From positions 1 to 31,555 of the forward strand of contig JBBRZF010000020.1 in the NCBI GenBank assembly GCA_038236965.1: DNA of 31,555 bases, read 5' to 3'. The notes below the pieces were generated by a model. That model had not been told where the DNA came from. It did not search any database and worked only from the letters and a program-made list of their open reading frames with translations. Shown here one piece after another: positions 1-6,791 of the stretch. Origin of the DNA: JBBRZF01 sp038236965 (lineage in GTDB: Bacteria; Acidobacteriota; Terriglobia; Terriglobales; Acidobacteriaceae). Each line of letters opens with the position of its first letter. Positions within the stretch are counted from its first letter, which is position 1. The position numbers and the translations under genes are program-made.

Positions 1-1658
1 AGCACGCGGATGTCGCTGATCGTACCGTCCGCATGGATGATGGCGTAAAGCACCACGGTGCCTTCCACTCGGTCGCGCAGCATGTCGGCCGGATACGCAG
101 GGTCGACCTTGGTAGTCGCAATCGGCGCACTCAATTCCGTAGCGTCGTGCGTCTGCTTCAATTCGGCAAAACGGATGACCCAGCTTCCCGTCGCCGAAGT
201 CAGGTTCGGCATGTTCAGGCTCAGCGAGTAATAGCGTTTGCTTCCGAAGACGCTTTCTTCCTCCGGGCTCGCAGGCTTCTGCGGAACGCCCGCAGCGGGT
301 TGTCGTGGAATGTCGGGTGCGTGTGCTGCCGCCATTAGTTTGTCGCGCGTCGAGGGATCGTTGCGCGGAGTGCTTGCTCCATTGTGCGATGTTGGCTGCG
401 TCAAGCTGGGAGCGTTGTTCCCCACGATGGGACTCACCGTAGCGCCCGCCGGAGGCTTGCCGACAAATACGCCCGCGCCGGAAGCATTGTTCGTGCCTAT
501 TCCGCTGCCCGCCGTTGTGCCGTTGCCGCCGTTGCCGTCTTTCGTCGTTCCGCCGCCCTTGATATCGGGCGTGCCCGGCGCATCAGCTTTGCCTTGCGGT
601 CCGGCGGCAAATGCGCCGCTCCGATTTCCCGCAGGTATTTCAAGAGGCCCGTGAGCTTCTACCGGATTCAGTCCCAGCGAGATGAGCTGCCCTGAGCCGC
701 GTCCGGTGCCCAACCCTTGTGCGCTCGCCGCCGGTGCAGCCCGCTGCGGAGCCGCATTGCCCTTGGTCTCGCCTTGTCCTGTGCCAGTGGCTCGCTGCGG
801 CGCCACCGGAAGCGCCGGCTCAGAAACCGTTGCAGCAAGCGCGCCCATGTTCATCATGCCGGGCCGCCGTTTGATCTCCTCCATCGTGGGCAGTGCTTCC
901 ACCACCGACGCCTGCAGAATGGGAGCGTGCCGGTTGGAGGCGAGCGCATCCGGCGCAGGCGCCACCACGTCCGCCGGAAGCAGCAGCGCGTGTCGCGAAG
1001 AGGGAAGCGCCTCAGGCGCAGGAGCAACCACATCCGCCGTTAGTTGCGGAACGCGTCGCGCGTTGATGTTGTTTGCCGAGGCCGGTATCGCCTGCTGTGC
1101 CAACACAGGCGAGTTCGCCACGATGTTCGGCAGCGGCACATCGTGATTCAACCGCGCAGGATTCTTCACGAGGATGGTCTGGCTCGTATTGTCCGGCTCG
1201 GCAGGAACCGAAATGATCTCCTGCTTCGCCAATTTCGGCTCGCCCTTCTTCGCAATCTTGGCTGGCTCGCCCGGAGACTCCACCGGCGGTAGGTAGTTGT
1301 CTTCCGCGGGATAATACGCAATCTCAGAATTCTTGAACGGGTCGCGAAGCAGCGGCGCCGGACGGTCGAACACTCCCGCCAATGTGAGCGCATATATTGC
1401 ACACACGAACAGAATGTGTCCGCCATACGAGCGCACTAAATTTTTTCCCGGGAACCGCCACGCTACGAATACGTCGTCCCAGAAAAGTCCGGGCTCGCTC
1501 GTCAACTCCAGCGGCGGCAGTTCCGGCCGAAAAATCAGGTCGCGCAGATTCTGGAAAAAAACTTGTCGCCAGGGATCTATCTCGACAACGAATTGCGGCG
1601 CAGCAATAGTGCTTAGCTCCGGGCTATTGTCGGCAGACATACGCGCACTTGAGGACAT
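1..1658 (-). CDS. TonB-family energy transducer, C-terminus cut by window edge
   Basis: The gene reads leftward and runs off the window start, so 552 codons are visible and no stop is seen. The last visible residues (YPADMLRDRVEGTVVLY, then HADGTISDIRV) match the start of the TonB C-terminal domain, which contacts TonB-dependent outer-membrane receptors. A single membrane segment lies at about residues 80-97, after an unusually long cytoplasmic N-terminus. The middle is a Pro/Ala-rich linker of several hundred residues, as expected of a protein spanning the periplasm. I chose ATG at 1658; ATG at 1640 is also possible, and neither has a clear Shine-Dalgarno. The known role of the family is to pass proton-motive energy to receptors through ExbB/ExbD; no exbB/exbD is in view. 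It could instead be a TonB-domain protein with another structural role. Confidence 0.82.
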   Translation of the reverse strand, partial: MSSSARMSADNSPELSTIAAPQFVVEIDPWRQVFFQNLRDLIFRPELPPLELTSEPGLFWDDVFVAWRFPGKNLVRSYGGHILFVCAIYALTLAGVFDRPAPLLRDPFKNSEIAYYPAEDNYLPPVESPGEPAKIAKKGEPKLAKQEIISVPAEPDNTSQTILVKNPARLNHDVPLPNIVANSPVLAQQAIPASANNINARRVPQLTADVVAPAPEALPSSRHALLLPADVVAPAPDALASNRHAPILQASVVEALPTMEEIKRRPGMMNMGALAATVSEPALPVAPQRATGTGQGETKGNAAPQRAAPAASAQGLGTGRGSGQLISLGLNPVEAHGPLEIPAGNRSGAFAAGPQGKADAPGTPDIKGGGTTKDGNGGNGTTAGSGIGTNNASGAGVFVGKPPAGATVSPIVGNNAPSLTQPTSHNGASTPRNDPSTRDKLMAAAHAPDIPRQPAAGVPQKPASPEEESVFGSKRYYSLSLNMPNLTSATGSWVIRFAELKQTHDATELSAPIATTKVDPAYPADMLRDRVEGTVVLYAIIHADGTISDIRV

Positions 1659-1763
1659 GAGAGGGTAGAAAATAAAGTTCCTGATTATAGCCGAGTTAGG
1701 CCAAGCCCAAGGCAAACAACTGTGAAGATGCCCTTGTTTCCCGCGAATCCCGCACGTTTCGGC

Positions 1764-1769
1764 TATACT
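1764..1769 (+). promoter_or_regulatory. Possible -10 element for the secreted protein gene
   Basis: TATACT lies 18 bases upstream of the ATG at 1787. No -35 hexamer sits at normal spacing (TTGTTT at 1734-1739 is 24 bases away), so this is a weak call. Confidence 0.25.
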
Positions 1770-1786
1770 CCGGAACAGTGACTTCC

Positions 1787-2284
1787 ATGCGAGTTCCTTC
1801 TCTATTGCTGATCGTACTTTTCGCGCTGCTGGGTGCCTTGGCCGCTTCGACGCAGACCGCAACGCCACCCGCGCAACCATCGCAGGCAAACGCTCCGCAG
1901 ACCACAGATGAAGTCTCCGGAATGTACACCTTTCTCCGCGAAGGAGAGTTTGTGCAGGTCACCGTGGACGAAGGTGTGGTCAGCGGATTCGTCTCCCGCT
2001 ATGGCGATTCGGATACTGACAAAGGCTCTTTCCTCGACCAGTTCTTTTCTAAGGCCTCGCTCGTGGATAACAAGCTCACCTTTACGACCAAGGCCGTACA
2101 CGATGTCTGGTTCGAATTCGTAGGCACCGTCGAACGCGGCTCCGCGAAGTCGCAGACCGACGAAGGCTATCGCGTGCTGCGCGGAAAGCTGACGCAGTTT
2201 ACGACCGACATCAATAAGAAGTCCTCTGCCAAGACGCGCGATGTAGTGCTTAAATCTTTTCCTAAAGACGACGACGACAAATGA
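1787..2284 (+). CDS. Secreted protein of unknown function
   Basis: This is a protein of about 165 residues that I do not recognise. It opens with a clear signal peptide: Arg, then the hydrophobic run LLLIVLFALLGALAA, with likely cleavage near the Ala-Ser-Thr-Gln stretch. A short Pro/Gln/Ala linker follows. The body, roughly residues 45-150, mixes short polar beta-like strands (EGEFVQVTVDEGVVSGFVSR) with a lysine-rich end. A periplasmic or exported location follows from the signal peptide. ATG 1787 is preferred because it begins the signal peptide directly; an in-frame GTG at 1778 would add three residues. The gene is monocistronic, divergent from the TonB-family gene and followed by a strong terminator at 2321-2350. 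No catalytic motif is visible, so no function is offered. Confidence 0.75.
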   Translation: MRVPSLLLIVLFALLGALAASTQTATPPAQPSQANAPQTTDEVSGMYTFLREGEFVQVTVDEGVVSGFVSRYGDSDTDKGSFLDQFFSKASLVDNKLTFTTKAVHDVWFEFVGTVERGSAKSQTDEGYRVLRGKLTQFTTDINKKSSAKTRDVVLKSFPKDDDDK

Positions 2285-2320
2285 TCTCCTGGTGCCGAGC
2301 TACAAAATTCCGAGCCATAA

Positions 2321-2350
2321 AAAACCGGAGCCGCTATGGGCTCCGGTTTT
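2321..2350. terminator. Bidirectional rho-independent terminator
   Basis: A perfect 12-bp stem (AAAACCGGAGCC / GGCTCCGGTTTT) closes a 6-base loop at 2333-2338. T-rich tracts flank it on both strands. It sits between the convergent secreted-protein and SRPBCC genes and can serve both. Confidence 0.9.
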
Positions 2351-2371
2351 CTTGTGCGGTATTCGCCCGCT

Positions 2372-3037
2372 TTAAGATTTCGCTTCCGGCGGACGCGTGA
2401 ACTCAACTGGGATCGTGGGCGCTCCGTAGCGCGTATTTTGTTTTTCCGTTAGCGCCGCCGGACCATAAGTCCCCGTAGCCTGCGCCAGATTTTCCACTGT
2501 ACGCCGCTCGCCGGAAGCCGGAGTCTCCGTTTCCAGCCCATTCTTGAAATCACGCAGCGCCTGCTCGATGTGGCTCTCGATCTGTCCCGTCATCGTCGCG
2601 GCAAATGGCTTCAGAACTCGCAAGGGCGGAGCATAATTCATCTGCAAGTGAATGATCGTCTGCTCGCCCAGCGGTGCGAAACTGATGCGTCCCGTCGTCT
2701 GGGCTCCGCTGACGGACTTCCACGCGATGGCCTGGTTCGGAACCAGTTGCGTGATCTCCGCGTCCCACTCGAAACTCTTCCCACTGACGTTCACCACCCA
2801 ATGCGAGCGGTCGCCATACCGTTGCACGCTTTTCACAAGGCTCGAGAATTGAGCGATGCGATTGAGATCCGACCAGGCATCGAAAACCTCGTGCACGGGG
2901 CGTCCGATCTGAATGGTTTTTTCCAGGCGGATGATGCGACTCTTGCGCCCGGGGCCGATGAAGTTAAAAGCAAATAGTGCGCCGAATCCCGCTGCCGCGC
3001 CCGCTGCAAACCCGCTCCAAAAACGATTGCGTCTCAT
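2372..3037 (-). CDS. Membrane-anchored SRPBCC (cyclase/dehydrase-like) protein
   Basis: A 221-residue protein. Residues about 5-27 are a small-residue-rich hydrophobic segment (GFAAGAAAGFGALFAF) that probably anchors it in the membrane. Residues about 35-180 look like the START/polyketide-cyclase (SRPBCC) fold: an N-terminal strand (IRLEKTIQIGRP), VHEVFDAWSDLNRIAQF, then a run of strands and the long C-terminal helix that closes the hydrophobic pocket (GQIESHIEQALRDFKNGLE). Members bind lipids or other hydrophobic ligands; the ligand here cannot be read from sequence. The tail of about 40 residues is low-complexity. ATG 3037 is chosen because GGGAGGGAG sits just upstream; a longer frame to 3067 lacks such support. 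It converges on the gene at 1787 and shares its terminator. Confidence 0.8.
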   Translation of the reverse strand: MRRNRFWSGFAAGAAAGFGALFAFNFIGPGRKSRIIRLEKTIQIGRPVHEVFDAWSDLNRIAQFSSLVKSVQRYGDRSHWVVNVSGKSFEWDAEITQLVPNQAIAWKSVSGAQTTGRISFAPLGEQTIIHLQMNYAPPLRVLKPFAATMTGQIESHIEQALRDFKNGLETETPASGERRTVENLAQATGTYGPAALTEKQNTRYGAPTIPVEFTRPPEAKS

Positions 3038-3302
3038 CTTCTCTCCCTCCCCGTCAGGGAGACACACACCTACTCACGAGTGCGCATGTCGCTACGGGGT
3101 CTGCATCGTTGGAGCCTCAATCCACTGCCGGGAGTTGCCACCCTCGTGGAATGCCCCTGACTCACCCACTCTGGCGATGCCATGCAGGGCATCTACTCGC
3201 GAAGTTCCAGCCTTCCAGAGCAACTTGAATCTTTGCGCCGAACTCTTAAGTGTTAACCCCCTCGTCCAATTCAATCGGTTTTCGATTCAAGGAGAAACTC
3301 AA

Positions 3303-3920
3303 ATGATCGCTCGACGTCTGCTTTTGAATGCCACAGTTCTATCGCTCGCCCTCGGAGTGTCTGTCTTCGCCGCTGCGCAAGACACGCCTTCACAATCCGG
3401 AAGCGACACTGGCAAAGCCAGCTCCGGCAAAATGAGCAAGAAGAATCAGTCGGGAGCAGCATCTGTGCTGGCATCTGACAAGATGTTTATCAAGAAAGCG
3501 GCACAAGGCGGTTTATCGGAGGTGGAACTCGGTCAGTTGGCAGCGCAAAAAGGAAACAGCGATGGCGTGAAGCAATTCGGCCAGAAGATGGTTGACGATC
3601 ATTCCAAGGCGAATGACGAACTGAAAGCGCTCGCACAACAAAAAGGCGTCACCCTGCCCACGGAAACAAATGCCGAGGGCAAGGCAATGAAGGCGAAGCT
3701 CGATAAATTAAGCGGCGAACAATTCAATCTGGCCTATATGTCGCACATGGTGAAGGACCACATCAATGACGTCGCCCAGTTCAAGAAAGAAGCCGCCAGC
3801 GGAAAGGATCCGGATGTAAAAGCCTGGGCCGGCAAGACCGTTCCGACCTTGGAAGGCCACCTGCAAATAGCGAAAGAAACCAACAAGAAGGAAATGGGTG
3901 AGAAGAAGAGCGCTAAATAA
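3303..3920 (+). CDS. DUF4142 domain exported protein
   Basis: A 205-residue protein with a signal peptide (residues 1-25, ending ...SVFAAAQ) and a Ser/Lys/Gly-rich linker to about residue 55. The DUF4142 domain follows: a helical bundle with the usual hallmarks FIKKAAQGGLSEVELGQLA, QFGQKMVDDHSKAND, FNLAYMSHMVKDHINDVA and a late conserved His in TLEGHLQIAK. The fold resembles ferritin-like four-helix bundles, and His/Asp/Glu residues in these motifs are conserved, but no metal or reaction is established for the family. Annotations as 'outer membrane protein' are inherited rather than shown. Start ATG 3303 follows AAGGAGA (3289-3295) at ideal spacing. A hairpin at 3978-4005 follows. The gene appears monocistronic. 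Confidence 0.88.
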   Translation: MIARRLLLNATVLSLALGVSVFAAAQDTPSQSGSDTGKASSGKMSKKNQSGAASVLASDKMFIKKAAQGGLSEVELGQLAAQKGNSDGVKQFGQKMVDDHSKANDELKALAQQKGVTLPTETNAEGKAMKAKLDKLSGEQFNLAYMSHMVKDHINDVAQFKKEAASGKDPDVKAWAGKTVPTLEGHLQIAKETNKKEMGEKKSAK

Positions 3921-3977
3921 CCTTCCAGTCACACGGCGCAACAGAAATTGGGAAGAGGGTTTGAAGCCCAGCAAGCA

Positions 3978-4005
3978 AAGAGGCACCGCGCATGCGGTGC
4001 CTCTT
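3978..4005. terminator. Hairpin terminator between convergent genes
   Basis: A perfect 12-bp stem (AAGAGGCACCGC / GCGGTGCCTCTT) with a GCAT loop lies between the convergent DUF4142 and rubrerythrin-like genes. The T-run is only moderate on either side. Confidence 0.8.
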
Positions 4006-4037
4006 GAGTTCTAAAAACGCATTCTTAACAACTGAAT

Positions 4038-4562
4038 TTACGTTGTGCCGTTGTTATTGCCCGCAGCGGTCGATTCCGCGATCTTCTTTTCCAGGAAGGT
4101 CACGTGGCCCTCTTCGAATTCGCTCAGCTCGCGGTAGAAGCGGCGAAGCACCGGATCGACCGCACGTTCCGCGATGTTCGCGTAAAACGTCTTCGCATTC
4201 TGTTCCGCCGAAAGAGCGACTTGTAGCGCGCGTTCCCGTGGCGTCGCCTGGTTATCTTCCACGCTGAAGATATTGCCGTCATCCAGTCGCGGCACTTCGA
4301 TCATTTCTTCCAGGTCTTCTTCTGTCAGCGAACAGGCGCCGTTGCCGTATCGTTCGGAATAGCGGTTTTGCAGCATCGTGCTGTGGTGCCGCTCTTCTAC
4401 CGCCATATCCCAGAAGACCCCGGCTATCTCCAGCGACTCCAGGTCGCGGAACTCAACGAACATTTCGGCGAAGCGGTGGTATAGCTCGGCATTGCGTTCT
4501 TCTATGAAGACGGCTGCGTGCAGTGCCTCTTGCGGCGTGAGTGAGGTGAACGAGCGCTTCAT
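4038..4562 (-). CDS. Rubrerythrin/ferritin-like diiron protein
   Basis: A 174-residue, all-helical protein with the duplicated diiron pattern of the rubrerythrin family. The first half has EERNAELY (Glu21/22, Tyr28) and EERHH (Glu57-x-x-His60). The second half has SAEQNAKTFY (Glu120) and EFEEGH (Glu150-x-x-His153). This gives the four Glu and two His needed for a di-iron site in a four-helix bundle. There is no rubredoxin-type CxxC domain, so it is shorter than classical rubrerythrin, and its electron donor must be another protein. Relatives reduce peroxide or store iron in the cytoplasm; which applies here is not decidable. It is the last of three minus-strand genes (5335, 4956, 4562) that may be co-transcribed, though the 118-base gap in front of it could hold its own promoter. 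Confidence 0.85.
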   Translation of the reverse strand: MKRSFTSLTPQEALHAAVFIEERNAELYHRFAEMFVEFRDLESLEIAGVFWDMAVEERHHSTMLQNRYSERYGNGACSLTEEDLEEMIEVPRLDDGNIFSVEDNQATPRERALQVALSAEQNAKTFYANIAERAVDPVLRRFYRELSEFEEGHVTFLEKKIAESTAAGNNNGTT

Positions 4563-4680
4563 GATGCCAACTCCCGGTCTTTAAAACACTGATGCAAGCA
4601 TTTTTCCAGAAAAGCCACACTTGAGTCTGTGATTAGAGGCACAAATCCCGACTTCAGCTCTTCCTTGCAAGTCTGCCCCA

Positions 4681-4956
4681 TCAAGCCTTGCGACGAAAAT
4701 GAGCGACTCTGTTTAATACGATGCGACCCTGCTCGTCACGGATGACATTAAATCGATGCGCGCAATGCGAGCACAGCCACACGAATTTCCCGGACATCGA
4801 TCGCTCCGAATTCCACAACAGGTCCTGTCCTTGGTTGGCCGCTGCTTCCACACGGACGATGTGCCCTGCCAGGAACAGGGATGAATCCGTATGGCAGGCC
4901 GGATTCGCGCAAAATGGAAACGGATGGGGACTTGGGCGGCTTCCTGTGCGCAGCAT
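4681..4956 (-). CDS. Small Zn-ribbon-like protein
   Basis: A 91-residue protein that I cannot name. Two Cys pairs, FCANPACH (Cys16, Cys21) and LCSHC (about Cys61 and Cys64) before a basic C-terminus, look like a split zinc ribbon. The start ATG 4956 lies 10 bases after the stop of the upstream Cys-rich gene, with a GAGG just ahead of it, so the two are almost certainly one transcript. The tail (LNRVAHFRRKA) is positively charged and could touch nucleic acid. A DNA- or RNA-binding or metal-handling accessory role is plausible but is inference only. Confidence 0.65.
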   Translation of the reverse strand: MLRTGSRPSPHPFPFCANPACHTDSSLFLAGHIVRVEAAANQGQDLLWNSERSMSGKFVWLCSHCAHRFNVIRDEQGRIVLNRVAHFRRKA

Positions 4957-4966
4957 AATGCCTCGA

Positions 4967-5335
4967 TTACTTCTCCGCGGCCACTTCCATGGAGGCGGCT
5001 TCCAGTTTCCCGATCGTCGCGCGAAGCCAGTTGCTCACTTCCTCACGCAACCTACGCTGATCACCCTTCCGCATCAAGGATTCGATCGTATCCCCTTCCT
5101 TGTTGAGTGGGATGTAGTTGCACGGGTTATCGTTCAAGAGCGCTTCCGGCGGCACAAAATCATAGAGCAGGCATTCGTGACAAGCATGGCTCCGTAGAGG
5201 AAGTCCAAAATTCAGGCAGGTCATGGTGCCCATGAATGGAGAGGCTTCTTGGCCAAGGCTTTCAAGACCGCCCTGTTCGATAAAATTAAGTTGGTAGCGC
5301 AATACTTCCAGGACATTGCGCGTATCTTCGGACAT
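4967..5335 (-). CDS. Cys-rich small protein divergent from radical SAM gene
   Basis: A 122-residue protein that I do not recognise. It has an N-terminal helix (DTRNVLEVLRYQLNFIEQGG) and then a Cys/His patch: Cys40, His50, Cys52, His53, Cys55 and Cys72, in the sequence TCLNFGLPLRSHACHECLLYDF. The C-terminal third is a charged helix (RRLREEVSNWLRATIGKLEAA). The Cys/His spacing could bind a metal or Fe-S cluster. The frame stays open far upstream to 5854, but that part lies antisense to the radical SAM gene; ATG 5335 with AGAGG upstream gives a start outside that overlap. It leads the minus-strand set toward the Zn-ribbon and diiron genes and shares a 205-base divergent promoter region with the radical SAM gene. 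Confidence 0.7.
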   Translation of the reverse strand: MSEDTRNVLEVLRYQLNFIEQGGLESLGQEASPFMGTMTCLNFGLPLRSHACHECLLYDFVPPEALLNDNPCNYIPLNKEGDTIESLMRKGDQRRLREEVSNWLRATIGKLEAASMEVAAEK

Positions 5336-5466
5336 TGGGCACACCTCTTCGACGTAAGTATTGTCCTCTGTTGCAGATAGCTCCTCAGTGACTGTCGGCA
5401 CCAGGAAACGTGACAACGCGCACACCGCAGTCTCTACCTCGAACCCCTTGGACTTTTCTCCTGAAT

Positions 5467-5482
5467 CGTGACCAATGTCACA
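5467..5482. promoter_or_regulatory. Putative CRP/FNR-family operator
   Basis: CGTGA-CCAATG-TCACA matches the TGTGA-N6-TCACA consensus of CRP-type regulators at nine of ten positions, with exact spacing. It lies in the divergent region, 58 bases before the radical SAM start and 131 bases before the Cys-rich protein start. It could act on either gene. No regulator gene of this family is in the window. Confidence 0.5.
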
Positions 5483-5540
5483 GCCTCCAGTGATTAAGTC
5501 TGGCACTCTGGGGTTGCGAACGGAGATGTCAGAGGTAGTT

Positions 5541-6671
5541 ATGGAATTCAAGATCGATTTCGACGAGCGGCCTTTCATCGTTATCTGGGAGACGACCCAG
5601 GCCTGCGACCTCGCCTGTCTCCACTGCCGGGCAAGCGCGCAGCCCCTGCGTAACAGTCTTGAGCTGACCACCGACGAAGCCAAGCGTCTTATCGACGAGA
5701 TTGCCCAGATGCAAGCGCCCGTGTTCGTGATGACCGGCGGCGACCCCCTCAAACGCCCCGACATTTTCGAACTGGTGAAGTATGGCGCCGACCACGGTGT
5801 GCGGACCTCCCTTACGCCGAGTGCAACTCCCTTGCTCACCAAGGACGCCATCACCCAGTTGCGAGACGCCGGGTTGGCTCGCCTCGCCGTCAGCCTCGAC
5901 GGCCCGACCGCCGAGGTACATGACGCCTTCCGCCGGGTCGAAGGCTCTTACCAGTGGACTATCAACGCCGTCCGTTGGGCGCGCGAGATCGGCCTTCCGG
6001 TACAGATCAATACCACCATCACGCGGCACAACTTGAAGTACCTGGATCAGATGATTGCCCTCCTCGAGCAACTGGACATCGTCCTTTGGAGCGTCTTCTT
6101 CCTCGTGCCCACCGGGCGCGGACAGACCAGCGACCTTATCTCCGCCGAGGAGTTCGAGCAGGTATTCGACAAGATGTATGAAACGTCACAGCGCGTCCTG
6201 TTCGACATCAAGAGCACGGAAGCCCAGCACTATCGCCGCTATCTCATGCAGAAGCTCACGGAGGCAAAGCGCCAGAGCAGCACGCCTTCCAGCAAGATGC
6301 CATCCTTCATCGGAGTCAGTACGCCCGACGGCATCGGACGCATGAGCGGCATCAACGACGGCAAGGGTTTTGCCTTCATCTCCCACACGGGCGAAGTGTT
6401 TCCCAGCGGATTCCTGCCAATGTCGGCCGGCAACGTCCGCACGCAATCGCTGTGGGACTTGTATCGAACGTCGCCCCTGTTCAAGGATCTGCGCGACACC
6501 AACAAGTTGGAAGGCAAGTGCGGCGACTGCGAATACCGCAACGTCTGCGGAGGCTCTCGCGCGCGTTCCTACGCTCTCTCCGGCAACATCTTCGCCGAAG
6601 AACCCTGCTGCGTCTACGAACCCAAGAGCAGCAAGGAAGAACGGGAAAAGGCGGCAGCGAGTCGCGTGTAA
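5541..6671 (+). CDS. Radical SAM/SPASM protein, TIGR04053-like
   Basis: A 376-residue enzyme. The radical SAM motif is Cys22-x3-Cys26-x2-Cys29 (CDLACLHC), which binds the 4Fe-4S cluster that cleaves S-adenosylmethionine. VMTGGDPLKRPD is the GGE-like SAM-binding motif, with Asp in place of Glu, and a partial TIM barrel follows. The C-terminus carries a SPASM-type cluster region: Cys327, Cys330, Cys336 (CGDCEYRNVCGG) and Cys356/357. The opening ETTQACDLACLHCRA resembles the TIGR04053 group and the heme-modifying AhbC/NirJ group; the substrate is unknown. No precursor peptide gene is evident, although the small Cys-rich protein across the divergent promoter is a candidate partner. Start ATG 5541 follows AGAGG closely; an upstream in-frame ATG (5526) has worse spacing. 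A strong terminator follows at 6735. Confidence 0.88.
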   Translation: MEFKIDFDERPFIVIWETTQACDLACLHCRASAQPLRNSLELTTDEAKRLIDEIAQMQAPVFVMTGGDPLKRPDIFELVKYGADHGVRTSLTPSATPLLTKDAITQLRDAGLARLAVSLDGPTAEVHDAFRRVEGSYQWTINAVRWAREIGLPVQINTTITRHNLKYLDQMIALLEQLDIVLWSVFFLVPTGRGQTSDLISAEEFEQVFDKMYETSQRVLFDIKSTEAQHYRRYLMQKLTEAKRQSSTPSSKMPSFIGVSTPDGIGRMSGINDGKGFAFISHTGEVFPSGFLPMSAGNVRTQSLWDLYRTSPLFKDLRDTNKLEGKCGDCEYRNVCGGSRARSYALSGNIFAEEPCCVYEPKSSKEEREKAAASRV

Positions 6672-6734
6672 CCCCGAGCCCGTGACAGGCTCCAAAAGTT
6701 TGCAAACAGCATTATTGAAGACCCTCCTCCTGAA

Positions 6735-6763
6735 GGCTCCGCATAGTGCGGAGCCATTTTTTT
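6735..6763 (+). terminator. Rho-independent terminator of the radical SAM gene
   Basis: A 9-bp perfect stem (GGCTCCGCA / TGCGGAGCC) with a TAG loop, followed by a run of seven T (6757-6763). A textbook intrinsic terminator on the plus strand. Confidence 0.93.
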
Positions 6764-6791
6764 GAGAGAAGATGGATTGATCTGCGCCCCG

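Noticed and set aside
2266..2280. C-terminal DDDDK of the secreted protein as a protease tag or vector remnant
   Set aside because: The surrounding sequence is native-like and Asp/Lys-rich ends are common. The match to an enterokinase site is a coincidence.
3238..3273. ECF sigma promoter (GAAC...CGTC) before the DUF4142 gene
   Set aside because: The spacing of 19 bases is too long for the 16-17 base norm.
5336..5854. N-terminal extension of the Cys-rich protein
   Set aside because: It would overlap the radical SAM gene antisense over its N-terminal half; ATG 5335 has a Shine-Dalgarno and starts where credible sequence begins.
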